From: Helicostylum pulchrum
Lineage: Eukaryota; Mucoromycota; Mucoromycetes; Mucorales; Mucoraceae
Direction: 5' to 3'
NCBI GenBank assembly: GCA_025677825.1
Contig: JAIXMO010000071.1
Location: 58,793 to 122,792, forward strand
Length of the DNA: 64,000 bases
Part shown: positions 45,297-58,300 of the stretch, in pieces
How the letters are laid out: each line of letters opens with the position of its first letter
Position numbering within the stretch: position 1 is the first letter of the stretch
Program-made: the position numbers and the translations under genes
The notes under the pieces: generated by a model
Told to the model about the DNA's origin: nothing
What the model saw: only the letters and a program-made list of their open reading frames with translations
Databases searched by the model: none

Positions 45297-48200
45297 ATGA
45301 GGTTGACATTAGCCTATTGTCTATTATATTTAAAAGTAGCAGTTGCATTATTTAGTGTCCCGACAGTTATTGACGATGAAAGCGCAGGACAGTTAGGATT
45401 TGCTGGGAACTATGCGGGTATCTCTAATATTAAGAGTAGCCTACAATTTCAGTCAGCCATGGACCAGTCTGTACTACTCCGAACAGTTGAAGGAATATAT
45501 CAAAAGGTATCCAACTTTCAGGGTAATATCACATCATCTTGTGTGTTTCAAAACTCTATTTATTTTGGTGGTCAATTTGAAACTGTCAATCAAACAATGA
45601 CTGTGAATCATATTGTAAAGTTTGATATCAAGTCAAACAAGTTTGAGCCGCTTCAAAATGGTTTAAATGGTCCTGTTTATACTTTATACTGTGATGAATC
45701 AGATCAATTAATATATATTGGCGGTAACTTTTCTTCTCCCATCGAAAACAATTCTACAATGTCTAATGTGGCTTCTTGGAATACAAACAATCAGACTTGG
45801 TCTTTATTACCTTGGAAAGGATTCAATGGCCCTGTTTATACAATTACTAAAAATAAAAGATATAACACTGTATTATTCGGTGGACGTTTTGATGCTACTG
45901 GTGATGGACAGTTTTTTAATTCGAATACAAGCCAGCTAGTCCCAATGAATGCACCCACCGTAAGTCTTATTTATTCATGTCTCGATTATTTTATTTATTT
46001 ACCGTTTTATTATTTATGTTTGTATATACTTAGTCTATCTCTTCCGGAAACGGCGGATTTTCTAGTAATCCAAACAGCATTGTATGTCCTGCTAAACCTT
46101 CACCTGAATCTATCGGTCAACCTTGGTATCTGCAAGATGGTGTCCCTGGTTATTGGGATGCAAATTTTGCTAATCCAGTTGAACCAACAGTATTTAGATT
46201 ATCAAATACACACACCAATAAAGGAACCATTTCTTTCAAGTAGGTATTATTTTTTTGTATATTAAAAAAAAAAAAAGATATTGAACATTTTAAAAAAGTA
46301 TACTTGCATTAGGCTGGAACAATTATTTCAACTTATCATATGTAGACCCTGTTACACAACAGACGATTGTTTGTTCCAAACATTGTATTTTATCCAATAG
46401 CACGTATCAAGATTTTACTGTAGTAGATCCTATATCGGCTACAGGTATTCGTATCAATATCAATAGTTGGTTCGGATCAGGTGGCGGACTAAGTTTTGTT
46501 CAAATATATCAGTCAGGTAATAATAACAATAATAATTTAATCAATACGTTTTATTACAATATATGCAAACTAAACATATTAGAATAATAGATATATCTGT
46601 AAATCCACATCTAAATACAAATGATTCTCAATGTAACCCAACTGCATCATCTACACAAACTACAGTAACGGGGAATTGGAAAGATGTGTATGTATTCGGT
46701 TACTACCAAACTGTTTTGGTAGCTAATGTTCCTTATGCTGAACTAGCTACATCAAATACAGCTATTGTTTATGAACCGTAAGTATAACAAAATAAAATAA
46801 AAAATTAGTTACTCCTTTAATCAAAATGTTATTTTTAGAAATATCCCTACACAGGGACAATACGATGTCTATGCAACTACACCTGGATGTGTAGGAAGTT
46901 CCAATTGCTTTACAAGAACACAAGTAGAATATCAACTCGAGTTATCTCCTGGATTTCCCGTCACTTCTATTATCTCTGATCAAAACACATTTGATGATCA
47001 TCGTATTTTATTATACAGTGGTTATATCTCTCCTGTCTCCACTAATTTTAGACCCTCAATCACGCTTCGCCCTGCTCTCAGTGCTAAAAGTCCAACAACG
47101 GGTCAAAATGTTCAAATTATGGCTGATACAATTGAATTCGTTAGAAATGTGACAGCTGCTCCACTTGTTAGTATATTAGAATACAGCCCTACCAATGTAA
47201 CAAATGCTACTACCATTTCTTGGAAACCTTTAAATCGCAAGTACCCTGATATTAATTATTTAATAATTTAAATTAACCCCTCTTTTTTTTTGCAGAGCAA
47301 TTACCCATTGGTTCCACAGTGTATTCAATAGATGCTTCCAATGGCGATATCCTTTATATTGGTGGTGATTTTACTAGTCCCAATAATTCGGCGTTTAGAA
47401 ACATTATTTCATATGATAATCAGTTGGGTCAATTAATACCTTTAAATAACTATTCTGCCGCCCTCAACGGTAGAGTATCAAAGTTACTTTTATCAAACTC
47501 AAGTAAGAAAATTATAATTATAATTATATATGTACATGTTACTTATTTCAACTAGTTCTGTATGTCGGCGGTGAATTAAATACGAGTGACACATTACCTC
47601 TCAATCATGTTGCACAATTCGATACACTCAAAAAGATGTGGGCACCACTTGGAAATGTAAAAACCCCCTTCCCCACTATATTAGAGAAAATAACACATAT
47701 ACTAAATATACGTAAAAATAATAGGGCGTTGATGGACCTGTAACACACTTAATAATGTCACCTGATAATAGCACATTAACAGTATCTGGAAACTTCAATC
47801 ATAGACACCATTCTGCAAATATATCCAAAGTATCTATTGGAAATGCACAATGGGATATCCGCACCCAGGAATGGACCGAACGATCTTCACTTATGGTAGG
47901 ACAAATTACAACAGATGATCAAAATTTATTTGCAGGCTCTATAGTTGGTGCACAGACGTACCGTGCTGATCTTGTCGTATCTAGCAACCTTAATTCTTCA
48001 CGCTTTATTTTTAACCATTCAACCATTGTTACAGCAGGTATAACATGGATTAATAACAAGACTTCTGAAGTAGCTACCATTATTGCCGGCCACCATGGTG
48101 GCGAGTCGAATGTAACCTTAACTGGTGTTGCTATTTATTACAACAAAACGGGACAGTTGGTTCCAATTGACCAGTTTAGAGGTTATGTATACTCACTAGC

Positions 48201-49873
48201 TACATTTGAAGACAAACTTTATGTTGGTGGACAGTTTGTGCCAATCAATGGAAGAAACCAATCAGCTAGTTTAGCTATTTATGATTTAAAGAATAATAGT
48301 TCATCTGTTGCTGTTCATGGCGTAACAGGTAAGTTTTTTTTTTTTCATATATTTATATGTATACATATTATAGCCTACTGACAACATAATTAGACGAAAA
48401 TAATAATCCTGGTATGGTTCAAGTCATAAAAATCCATCCTGATGGTAAAAAAGTATTAATTGGTGGTAAATTTGCCAAGGTTGGGTTACTGGAGTGTAAC
48501 GCTGTTTGCGCGGTTGACCCTGTTTCCCGACAGTGGACCCCCATAGCGCTTGGACTAACCGGTACAGTTAACGATATTATTATATCGAGTGAGAACCAAA
48601 AAATTACTGTCGTAGGTGACCTCAACGTTCAAAACGAACCTACTGCCGCAATCGCCACTGCAGCAGACTCACAAAATACATGGTCGTTAGCATGGGATAA
48701 AACTCAACTTTCTGGTATTCCAGTCTCTGCAGTCGATAGTATTGACAACGAGATTATTGTAGCTGGTAAAAGGTAAAAAATCTAAAAGAAAGGAAACGAG
48801 AAAAGAAAAGGGGTTAACATGATTTTTCAAAGTGCTGTAAATCCGAATGAATTCTTTGTAGGAACTTTAAAAGATAAAACGTACAATTCGTTGGTTTCAA
48901 ATTTAGAGCAAGGAACATCTATTAGTCAACTGTTAATTGTACCCGTCACTAGTACTTTGGAAGAAAGATATCCAGCTGGAACACAAAATATGCTACTAGC
49001 AGTAGGTACACTAAACATCCAAGGTTTCGGTAACGCCAGTGCAGCGCTTTATGACGGTAAAATTTGGAGCCCTTACTTGCTTACTACACAAATAAACGGA
49101 CAACCTGGTTCTATACAAAAAGTAATTCACGTTACTGATTTCCGTGGAATAAAAAACGGACGCCGTAAGTATATAAATATATATGTATGTAAAAACCTTC
49201 TTTTATTAACTTTTCTCTACCTTAAGGTTATTTATCTGTCGCCGCAGTTATTCTTATCTCAATTGCAATATCTGTTGGTATTCTGTTTCTAATGACTGCA
49301 GCAGCTTTATTATTTTTATTTAAACAACATAAAAATTCGAAAGGACCAGATACCATGCCTCCTTGGACACCCGCCAATCGATTAGTAGATGCATTAGGAT
49401 TATTTGGAACCGGTAGTTTGGGTGCTGCTACTATCGCTGCTACGGAGGCAGGCGCAGGTGCAGCAACTAGTTCTACTACAGGTAGATCAGCAACAGCTGG
49501 TCCTTCTAACGCAACATCGCGTGCTATATTCCAACACGACGATGGCGACATAGGCGTGTACTCACCTACCACCACCATTGTCAACCCTATTCCTATTACA
49601 GCTGCGGCGGCTGCCGCAGGTATACTGTCGTTTGATAGTATGGTAGCCACAGCGAAATTAAACACTACCGGCATCGTTAATGAAACGCACCCCAAATTAT
49701 TTCATGCAAAGTATCCATTTAAGGCACAAGAGTTTGGTGAACTCAGTTTAGAAGCTGGTGATATATTGGTCGTGACAGATACCACAGATAATATTTGGTG
49801 GCTGGGATATAAGGATGGTGGCATGAATCGTCCATTATCTGGTGTCTTTCCTAGTAATTATGTAAAAGCTTAA
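45297..49873 (+). CDS. RAX2: Rax2-like cell-polarity landmark with C-terminal SH3 domain
   Basis: Eleven exons (45297-45959, 46034-46239, 46299-46516, 46591-46777, 46839-47236, 47296-47502, 47556-47656, 47725-48328, 48394-48772, 48833-49164, 49227-49873) sum exactly to 1,313 residues. A signal peptide (1-18) precedes a long extracellular region with repeated kelch-like blades (IYFGGQFETV, IYIGGNFSSP, VLFGGRFDA, LYVGGQFVP) and many N-glycosylation sites. One membrane helix follows at about 1100-1128. The cytosolic tail is Ala/Gly/Thr-rich and ends in an SH3 domain (1258-1313: AKYPFKA, GELSLEAGDIL, WWLGY, PSNYV). Rax2 marks sites of polarised growth. The fifth intron uses a GC donor (GCAAGT at 47237), the only choice that keeps frame. 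Confidence 0.93.
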
Positions 49874-50380
49874 TAATATACCCTATTTTTTGTAGTTTAC
49901 AAAGCCTCTCCCTTTTTTTTTAATATTCATGTCTTTTTTTAATTACTTTATTATAAATATTATCCCTTATTTTTTTAAAAAAAAAAACTGTCTACATTAA
50001 TGCAACTTTGGCGGTGTGTTCAATGATAAAATGAACAAAAATTAGCTTGTTGCGTTTTACGGTATTGAATCCTGTCGGTTATTCTGTTTTAATATCCAAT
50101 ACGTATTTCACTATTAACTGATCGTATGCATTATGCATGCTAGTACTTATTACCTTTATCGTGACTTGCTACCGGTATTATTTAATAGAAAAGACGGATA
50201 TATTTATAATTGATAACTGTAAAAATAAAATGTACAAAATAATACTTATATCTGATTTCATACTATGACTTTATAGAAACACTAAAAGGGAAATTTATAA
50301 GATATCATAAAGTGGCATCAACGGCTATAAATAAAATCACGTTTTTCTTTCTATTTTTTTTTATCAATTACTAGTTTTTT
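49874..50380. other. Intergenic
   Basis: RAX2 3' flank with a T8A10-type tract at about 49972-49987, then AT-rich DNA with a palindromic atgcattatgcat at about 50126-50138. No gene seen. Confidence 0.5.
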
Positions 50381-51965
50381 ATGATTTCTTTTAGATCAAT
50401 AATTAGTATAAGTGTATTATCAATATCTTATTTTGCGTATAATATGGCTGTCAAGGCTCCATATTCTAGTCTATCTTGCTCTTTTATTGGCATTGACTGT
50501 CCCTCGTATATTCCAATGCATGGATTTGTGGTCGATGAATATAAAGAGGTTTACAATATGTTTTTAAATAACTTTAAGCGAGGAAAAGATATGGGTGCTT
50601 CTATTTCGGCTTATGTTGATGGGATTCAAGTACTAAGTCTCCAAGGAGGTTGGAAAGATCAAAAAAATAAAATAGAGTATACAAACGAGACTTTGCAAAT
50701 GGTTTTTTCGTGCACAAAGACTTTGGTAAGTTTTTTTTTCGTCTAAATAGAATACTTTAAAATTTATCTATACCTAACCTTTTTTTATTTCATCCCAGAG
50801 CTCTATTATTGTGGCGCAACTAGTCGAACAAGGACTATTAGCATATGAAGAGCGTATCGCTACATATTGGCCGGAATTTTCCCAAGGAAACAAAGAAAAT
50901 GTTACATTGGAAGATCTTGTAACTTATTGCTTTTCCTGTAAAAAATAATATACCTACAAATACTTACGATATATGTACTTTAGATGCGACACAGATCAGG
51001 GATGGCATGCTTAGATAGCCCCCTCTCGTACGAAAATGCTTCCAACCCGGACACACTAGCGGATATCCTTGCCAAACAATCTCATAACTTCGACGGAAAA
51101 GCGGTCCACGCCTACCACGCAATTACACAAGGTTGGATTCAAAATGAAATTATTCGTCGTGTGGATCCAGAGAACCGTACCATTGATGATTTTGCTCGTA
51201 CATTTAAGGAAAAATGGGGATCTGAGTGGTACTTGAAGCCGGACGTTACAAAAGAATTGGACTTGAAAAGAATTTCACCTTTTTATTCGAAATCGGTGTA
51301 TCAACAGATTTTACCACTTATTAAGGTCTCGTTGGACCCTCGTCAAGATAATTCCATTGTACTTGATTGGTTTAGAAAAAATAGTTTTGTCACGCGAGCA
51401 CTTCGAAACCCACATATGGACCAATACTTTGGTGTTATGAATACAAACATAACTCATAGGTCAGTAGAAGGTCCATCATATTCGGGACATACTAATGCAG
51501 ATTCAGTAAGTTATGTTTTGAAAATCTAGAACATTTTTAAAAGTAACCCTTTTTTTTAAAAAAAAGATTGCCAAGCTAGCTGCCATATTAGCCAATAGAG
51601 GAAAATCCATAGTTCCAGGAGAGCCAGATTTATTTATGAAAGATACCACGTTTGATACAGTATCACAATATATTGATGATTACGAAACAGATATTATTCT
51701 TCCTCTCGTACCGTTTGTAAACTTGAAAGGGGGATGGATGCTTTTCCCTAATCAACACTTCTTTAAACTTTCTGATCAGGAGAGAAGCGCAGAATTTATG
51801 GGCGGCATGGGTGCAAGTGGATCATTATTCGCCTTTAATGAGAAGTATAAAATTGGTTTTGGATATGTTACCAACGGATACTCTGGTACCTCTGGAATCG
51901 ATGAAAGATCGATAGACATCCTTAGGTTTATTTCCGAGCACGTAAAAAATCAGAAGTTACTTTAA
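50381..51965 (+). CDS. Serine beta-lactamase-like hydrolase, tandem copy 1
   Basis: Four exons (50381-50725, 50799-50918, 50984-51505, 51567-51965) give 461 residues. An N-terminal hydrophobic segment (residues 7-25) is a signal anchor. The class-C-type SxxK motif is SCTK at residues 110-113. DLMRHRSGMA corresponds to the LLTHTSG block, YHAITQGW near residue 199 holds the second-motif Tyr, and GASGSLFAFNEK replaces the KTG region. Eukaryotic relatives include LACTB and nematode lact proteins, serine peptidases or esterases rather than antibiotic-resistance enzymes. Physiological substrate unknown. The next gene is a paralogue with identical intron positions. Confidence 0.9.
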
Positions 51966-52331
51966 ACATGAATTAACAAATAAATATAATTCCCAAGCAT
52001 AGAAAAGTCTCGTACGATGAGAGTATACTTCTAACGACGTAGAAGCCAAGATGAGATCAATTTTTCTACCAATTACAAGTTCCTTGTCATTATTATCGCT
52101 ACAAACTCTTATATACCAAATTATTATGGCAATAATATACAAGATAAAACAGGCCAAGTCTAATACATCATGCATATCTGCTGTCGTGTTGTCGATCATT
52201 AATTAGAAGCATATCGATACGACAGATTTCTGAGACCCAATACAATATTTCTTTTAATTTAAATTGTTGCAGTTCTCTTTTTCGTTTTGTTTTCTTTTTT
52301 TTTTTAAAAACAAAAAAAAAACATTCGTATC
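51966..52331. other. Spacer between tandem paralogues
   Basis: 366 bp of AT-rich DNA ending in a T-run/A-run just before the ATG at 52332. The minus-strand frame at 51957-52199 has no support. Confidence 0.5.
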
Positions 52332-53916
52332 ATGTTCTCTGTTCAAAAAACTTTCAGTATTACTGTACCTTTGATAGCTTATCTTGTATATCATGCAAAT
52401 GTTAGACCTCCTTTTGCTAGTTTTTCTTGTACATTGATTGGAATTGATTGTCCTACTAATATACCTATTCACGGATATGTTGATGATGATTACAAAGAAG
52501 TTTACGATATCTTTTTGAATAATTTTAAACAAGGCCGAGACATTGGTGCTTCTGTATCTGCATATGTAGGTGGGCGTAAGGTTGTGAGTCTTCAAGGTGG
52601 TTGGCAAGATATAGGAGAAAAGGTGGAGTATACAAATGAAAGTTTACAAATGGTGTTTTCAACCAGCAAAATTTTGGTAAAAAAAAAAGTCTTATTATTT
52701 TATTTTTTTGTTAAAAATATATATATATTTAAGGGCGTAGTTGTTATTGCACAATTGGTAGAGCAAGGATTATTGGAATATGATGAAAAAATATCTACGT
52801 ATTGGCCAGAGTTTGCTCAAGGAAATAAAGAGAACGTTACTCTATGTGAACTAGTAAATAATTAATTTAGGGGCTGATCACAAATTAAAAGCAGATTATA
52901 ATTACTTTTTATCGTGTAGATGCGACATACATCCGGTGTGGCAAGCTTGGACAACCCAATTTCTTTCCAAGAAGCATCCGATCCAGATATTTTAGCAGAT
53001 ATATTAGCAAAGCAGCCTCATAACTTTGACGGTAAACCTATTCACGCATATCACGCTATTACACAAGGCTGGTACCAAAACGAAATTATTCGTCGTGTTG
53101 ATCCTCAACGTCGTACAATTGGCAGTATAGTAAATGAGTATAAAGATAAATGGGGGTCAGAATGGTACTTAAAGCCAGAAGCTACTGAAGGTCTTGATTT
53201 AAAGAGAATTGCTCCATTTTACCAGGAACCAAAGTACAGGCAGTTATATCCCGCTTTAAAAATGTTGCTAAATCCGAGTGAAAGCTCGTTTTTTTGGAAT
53301 ATTTTTGATAAAAAGAGTCTCTTTCACCGCTCAGCAGTAAATGCTTTTATGGATCAGGAACAGAATTTGTGCAATACAAATAAAACGCATAGAACAGTAG
53401 AAAACCCTGCTTATTCTGCTTACACAAATTCAGATTCGGTAAGACACGAAGAGAGAAAAAAAAAAGAGAGAAATATTTATAATTGATTTTGATCATATCT
53501 AGATGGCAAAATTAGCAGCCATATTGGCCAATAGAGGTAAATCTATAGTACCGGGTGAACCTGATCTATTATTAAAAGATGCTACTTATGAAGAATTAAC
53601 AAAATTCATCAGTGACGAGCAAGATATCATATACCCTCAATTGATTTTGGTTAACTTGCGAGGTGGGTTCAGGCTACTCCGAAATCATGAAAACTTCAAG
53701 CTTCCTGAAAGCGAAAATATCGATTTTATTGGCGGTGTAGGCGGTGGAGGCTCTGTTCTTGCGTTTAATGAAAAATATAAGATTGGGTTTTCCTACAACA
53801 CTAATAGTTATTCGAATGATATCATGCCAGATCAGAGATCTTCACTTATTCTAGGCGCAATTGTAAAACAAGTGAAAAAAAAAGCAAGAGAGGCCGAACT
53901 AAATAAAATGTCTTGA
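52332..53916 (+). CDS. Serine beta-lactamase-like hydrolase, tandem copy 2
   Basis: Four exons (52332-52676, 52734-52853, 52920-53438, 53503-53916) give 465 residues. The exon lengths of 345 and 120 bases are the same as in copy 1, and all introns are phase 0. Motifs match: STSK at 110-113, MRHTSGVASL, YHAITQGW and GGGGSVLAFNEK. The N terminus is again a signal anchor. The paralogues are about 60 percent identical by eye, with divergence greatest near the C terminus, where copy 2 has a basic extension (VKKKAREAE). Introns differ fully in sequence, so the duplication is not recent. Confidence 0.9.
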
Positions 53917-54063
53917 TTTTAAATATATCAAGCACAGTTGTTATAAATAAATGATATGAACTTTCTTAATATGTCATTTCGTGATACAGCAGTAAAGATC
54001 CGTATACATTGACGCATATATTTATATAATTGAATTTTAATACATTTTATACACCCAAATGGT

Positions 54064-55173
54064 TTATTCTTCAAAAGCTTTAGAAATATCTTTTTCTCTG
54101 TTTACAGCGTTAGCTTTTTGAGAGTGCCGTTGTTCTGGTATATAAAGATTAGTCACAGTAAAAAAAGAAAATAGGGGTATTATTCTATACCTCTCGCTTG
54201 CTTTAATAACTCCTTTTCGACTTGTCTTTGCTCAGCAGTCTTGGAAGATTTGACACCTAATGCACCATGTACTAATCGTCTTGCAACCATATCTGTTGTT
54301 ACTGGGCGACGAGGGACAGGACCGGAAGCTAAGTAATATCGTAGAATATTAGCAAAAAGTGAATTGCGTTAACGTAAAAAAAAAAAAGATGTCTTACGCT
54401 TTTTATCTATATGTCCTTTGTAAGGTCTGATTTTAATGAAGGGGCTATTTAAATTATCTATATAGGCTTTTTTAGCAGTTGCAGGATGTTCAAAAACAAT
54501 TAATGCACGAGTATCGTCCATCCATTTGATAGTATAACCTCCTCTTATAGACTCATATTCCTTAAATATATCCTGTAAATGATGAGTCTTGAAAGCATTT
54601 GGAAAATCGTAACAATCGAGTACAGTTGTTAAGTCATCATCTAAAAAGAATAATTACGTTATAAAAATGCCAAATAATAGACGGTGAAAAAGTTTGTTTT
54701 TTTTTACCTTCAGGCAAAATTGTGTTTACTTTCTTGGGAGGTTCTGGTGTAGCTTTTTTAACGACAACATCAATAGTCTCTTCCCATTCTTCTTCCCAGT
54801 CGTCTGGTTCTTCTTGCTTATTCGGTCCCGTCGCTAATTTTTCGACTTTTTTTATTAAATCAAAAACTGGGTTATCCTACAAAAAAAAAAAAAGACTTTT
54901 ATCTTTAAAAAAAGAGAGTAAGCTTCTTGTTATAGTATTATCATTTACTGTCTTTGGAGTTTTTGGTTCTGTCGAGTTGACTATCACAAGGTCTTCAGTT
55001 AATGGAGCTCTAAATTGTCCTCGACCTCTTCTTTTTAATTCTGGTTCTTCCTTGGGTGATGGACGTGGTGACGGCGTAGATACAATAGGTACCTCTACGG
55101 GTGCTTTATTACGACGGTGAACTGGTATGTAAGGTTGGAAAACGGGTCTTTTTGGCTTAGTCGTGCTTTCCAT
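54064..55173 (-). CDS. R3HCC1L-like RNA-binding-fold protein
   Basis: Five exons (54949-55173, 54708-54876, 54398-54640, 54191-54328, 54064-54134) sum to 281 residues. The N-terminal half is disordered and Pro-rich with an acidic DDWEEEWEE block. A domain like that of animal R3HCC1/R3HCC1L follows (VLDCYDFPNAFKTHHLQDIF ... GGYTIKWMDDTRALIVFEHP), an RRM-like fold. A basic helical tail ends in KAFEE. The last exon rests on a TGACTAAT branch point and CAG acceptor; without it the frame would end a few codons into the intron. Molecular role is unclear; in fungi these are conserved proteins possibly tied to RNA handling. Confidence 0.75.
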
Positions 55174-55315
55174 ATGAGTGAGATAATAAAAAATGATCCA
55201 TGGCGATATAAAAAAAACGAAAAAAAAAAAGATACATGCCAAAATGGTACTGTCTTTTTTTGGGGGTGCATGTACTTCGATTAAATTATAAAAAAATGCA
55301 TAATTGTTTATTTAT

Positions 55316-58300
55316 TTACTCCAAAGGTGCTGCACCTTCACCTTCAACATGTATAATACTGTTTGTACTATATATAAAAAATGATAATTAATAACTGTAC
55401 AATTTGTAGTAAAACTCTGTATTTTCATTACCCATTTTGCTTCGAAATCTTGAAATACTTTTCGAACAAGTCAGAACCTCCCAAATAACTCACAAAATTC
55501 TCATCATGAGTAATAATGACAAACTGAAAGTTGGGTTGATCACGCTTACTCTCAATAATCCTACACACACAAATATATATATAAAAATCGTTTAGCTCAA
55601 CAAAAAGTGATATAAATGCTTTGTAATTTACATTCTCAAGTTCTCAGCCAAACTCTTGACATTTTGTATATCAAGGTTAGTTGTAGGTTCATCCAGAGTG
55701 AAAAATCCACACTTTACACAAAATGTCTCTGCAAGCGCAAGACGAATAATAATGGATGCTAATACTTTTTGTCCTGCACTACATCTTCCACGCATATCCA
55801 GTTCATTTTCATTTTGATACATGACAACCTAAACAATCGAATGTTAGTTTTTTTTTAAAAAAAGAATAAAAAAAAAGAAAAAGAAAGGAAGCACATACTC
55901 TATAATTAAACGATCTATTTTTTGCTAGGCTCTCGGTATCTGCACGGATTGCAATATAATCAATGTCTATATAATAGATGGTTATTACAGAAAACGATTA
56001 ATAATAAACAAATGTATTTACCTCCTCCTTTATACGTCTTAAACCAAAGGTCCTTGATAATCTTATTAAGATCATCCATCTTTAAAGCATGGTATCTCAT
56101 GACTGATTCAGACAATGTTGCATTAAATTTTTTGACATCAGAAATAGCAAGTTCTAATGTTTTGGTCTCGACAAACAATTTTGCATAATCGCTATCGACA
56201 TTACTATAATGCGTTCGAAGCTCATTCTCATATCTTTGAATTTGATCCTTCATTTGAACTAATTCTCCTTTCACGCTTCCACGCTACATAGTTTGTTAGT
56301 AACAAGCTAATCAAAGTTTCCTATAAAAAGAAGGTATTTACCTTATCAATTAATACCGATTCTTCCGATTGAATACGTTCAATATCTTGCTTTAATCTAC
56401 GTATATCCATTTCGCCTTGCTTTTCTTCAAGCGCAGCTAAATCCTCGTCGCATTGCTTAAGTTCAATTTCTGTTTGACGGTATCTGATTTGATCCTGCAA
56501 GTCTCTTTCTGTGCCTCGTCTATCCGCTTCATCTTTTTCAATTACGGAAAGGCGGCCATCTAGCTTGGTGATTTGTTCCGCAGCCGTTTTTGTAAATGAT
56601 TCTAGGTGTTGAATATTTTGTTCCACTTCATCCAATTTACTTGAAACGAAAGAAGCCTTGATTCTAAATATTTAAAATTAGTTTTGATATATATATATAT
56701 ACATATATATGTACACGTATGTATAGAGATATACTTTACCTTGTAATATTATTATTACATTCCTCAATTCGCTCAGCATGACGAGTCATTTCACGCTCTT
56801 CTTTATTATTTGTCTCTTCAGTAGCTTTCCAAGATTGCAATTCTAGTTCATAGGCTCTTGTTGCATCTGTTACTTTTTGATTCAAGGGTGCCACATCCAT
56901 TTCAATCGTCTTGCATTCATCTGTATGCTCTACCAATTGCTCATTCAACTCCTCCAATTGGAGATTTAAACCGACCTTAAAATCAAGTTTATGTTCCAGT
57001 GTAGACAATTGCTTTTCATGTTGTCGAATGGTAGTATCAATTGAACTAGCTTGACGTCTTGTATTTTCAATATCTGCATAAATACGTTTAATATCACGTC
57101 GTACAATCTTACTCTGATCAGAGATCTTTTCTAAATCTTTTTGACAATCTGGAATGGTACGCGTAGATCCAGAAAATTGCAACTCTGATTCAACCATGGA
57201 GATTTCGTCAGCGACAACAGTCATTTCTCTACGGATACGAGAGATATTTCCTGTGATTGTAAATAGATTGTCTGCCTTAATCTTGCATCGATCCACATCT
57301 CGTTGCTCAGTGGAAGTTACTTCGACTTTCTCAGCGGCTACTTTACGTTCTGTCTCCAATTGGTTCAAGGTCTCTTCAATACCAGAAATATCTTTACGTA
57401 ATTGTTCAAGTTTAATCCATTCCCCTTGCACACTTTTTAATTTTGAAAGACGTCTCTTTGTGCTGACTAACGACGCTTCAATTTGTGCCTTGAGAGCTGG
57501 GAACCTCTTCTTTTTTTCATCGAGTTTATCAGCGAATTCAGTGAGCTCTGTATTGTCATTGAAACCACGGCAACACAAAGGACAACATTTGGCTTCAGCT
57601 GTACCTTTCATATACTTACCGTAGATAGAGTCTACTGCACTCAAGTTAGACAGACGATCTGTAAGCTCTTCAATCTTTGTTTCAGTTGCTCTCATTTCAT
57701 CAGGCAAATTCTTATCGCGACATACTTGTTGACACATGGCTTCATACCTACTAGCTTCTCTTTGTCGACCCGCTAAGTTTTGACGTACCATGTTTAATTT
57801 ACCATCAATGCCAGAGAGTTCTCGTTGAGCTTTGTTTCTCTGTTCAATCAATTCTCGTAACTGGTTTTGTTTATCACTATTATAATAAAAAAAAGGAAGA
57901 GTTGAGTTTCTAAACCTGTATAATGCATGCATATATGTATCTTACGTTTTGTACTCGTAGATTACTCGTTCAATACGTTCAACTTCAGGTTTTTCTCCAA
58001 TTAGTTTTTCAACATCATCAATACAACCATGGTATAATCTGTACATGGCAGACTCTTTTGACTCCTTATCTGTACGCTTCAACGATAATTTAGCGCGAAT
58101 ATCACCTGCTTTACTAAGAGTAGAAAGTTCTTCGTTCAAAGCACATACTTTTTCATCAAGTTCTTTTAATTCCTGTTCCTTCTTTATAAGTTCAGGGTTA
58201 TTAGAACGATCTGAATTGACATTGATTTGATCCAATTTTCTCTTGTGTTCTTCAATTTTATGTTGCAAATCGTCAATTTCGTTATGAGAGACCTGGTAGG

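Noticed and set aside
49228..49695. Minus-strand 155-codon frame
   Set aside because: Antisense shadow of the Ala/Gly-rich RAX2 tail.
54181..54190. Stop of the R3HCC1L-like gene directly after ARG
   Set aside because: A good donor, branch point and acceptor lead to a further in-phase exon ending at 54064.
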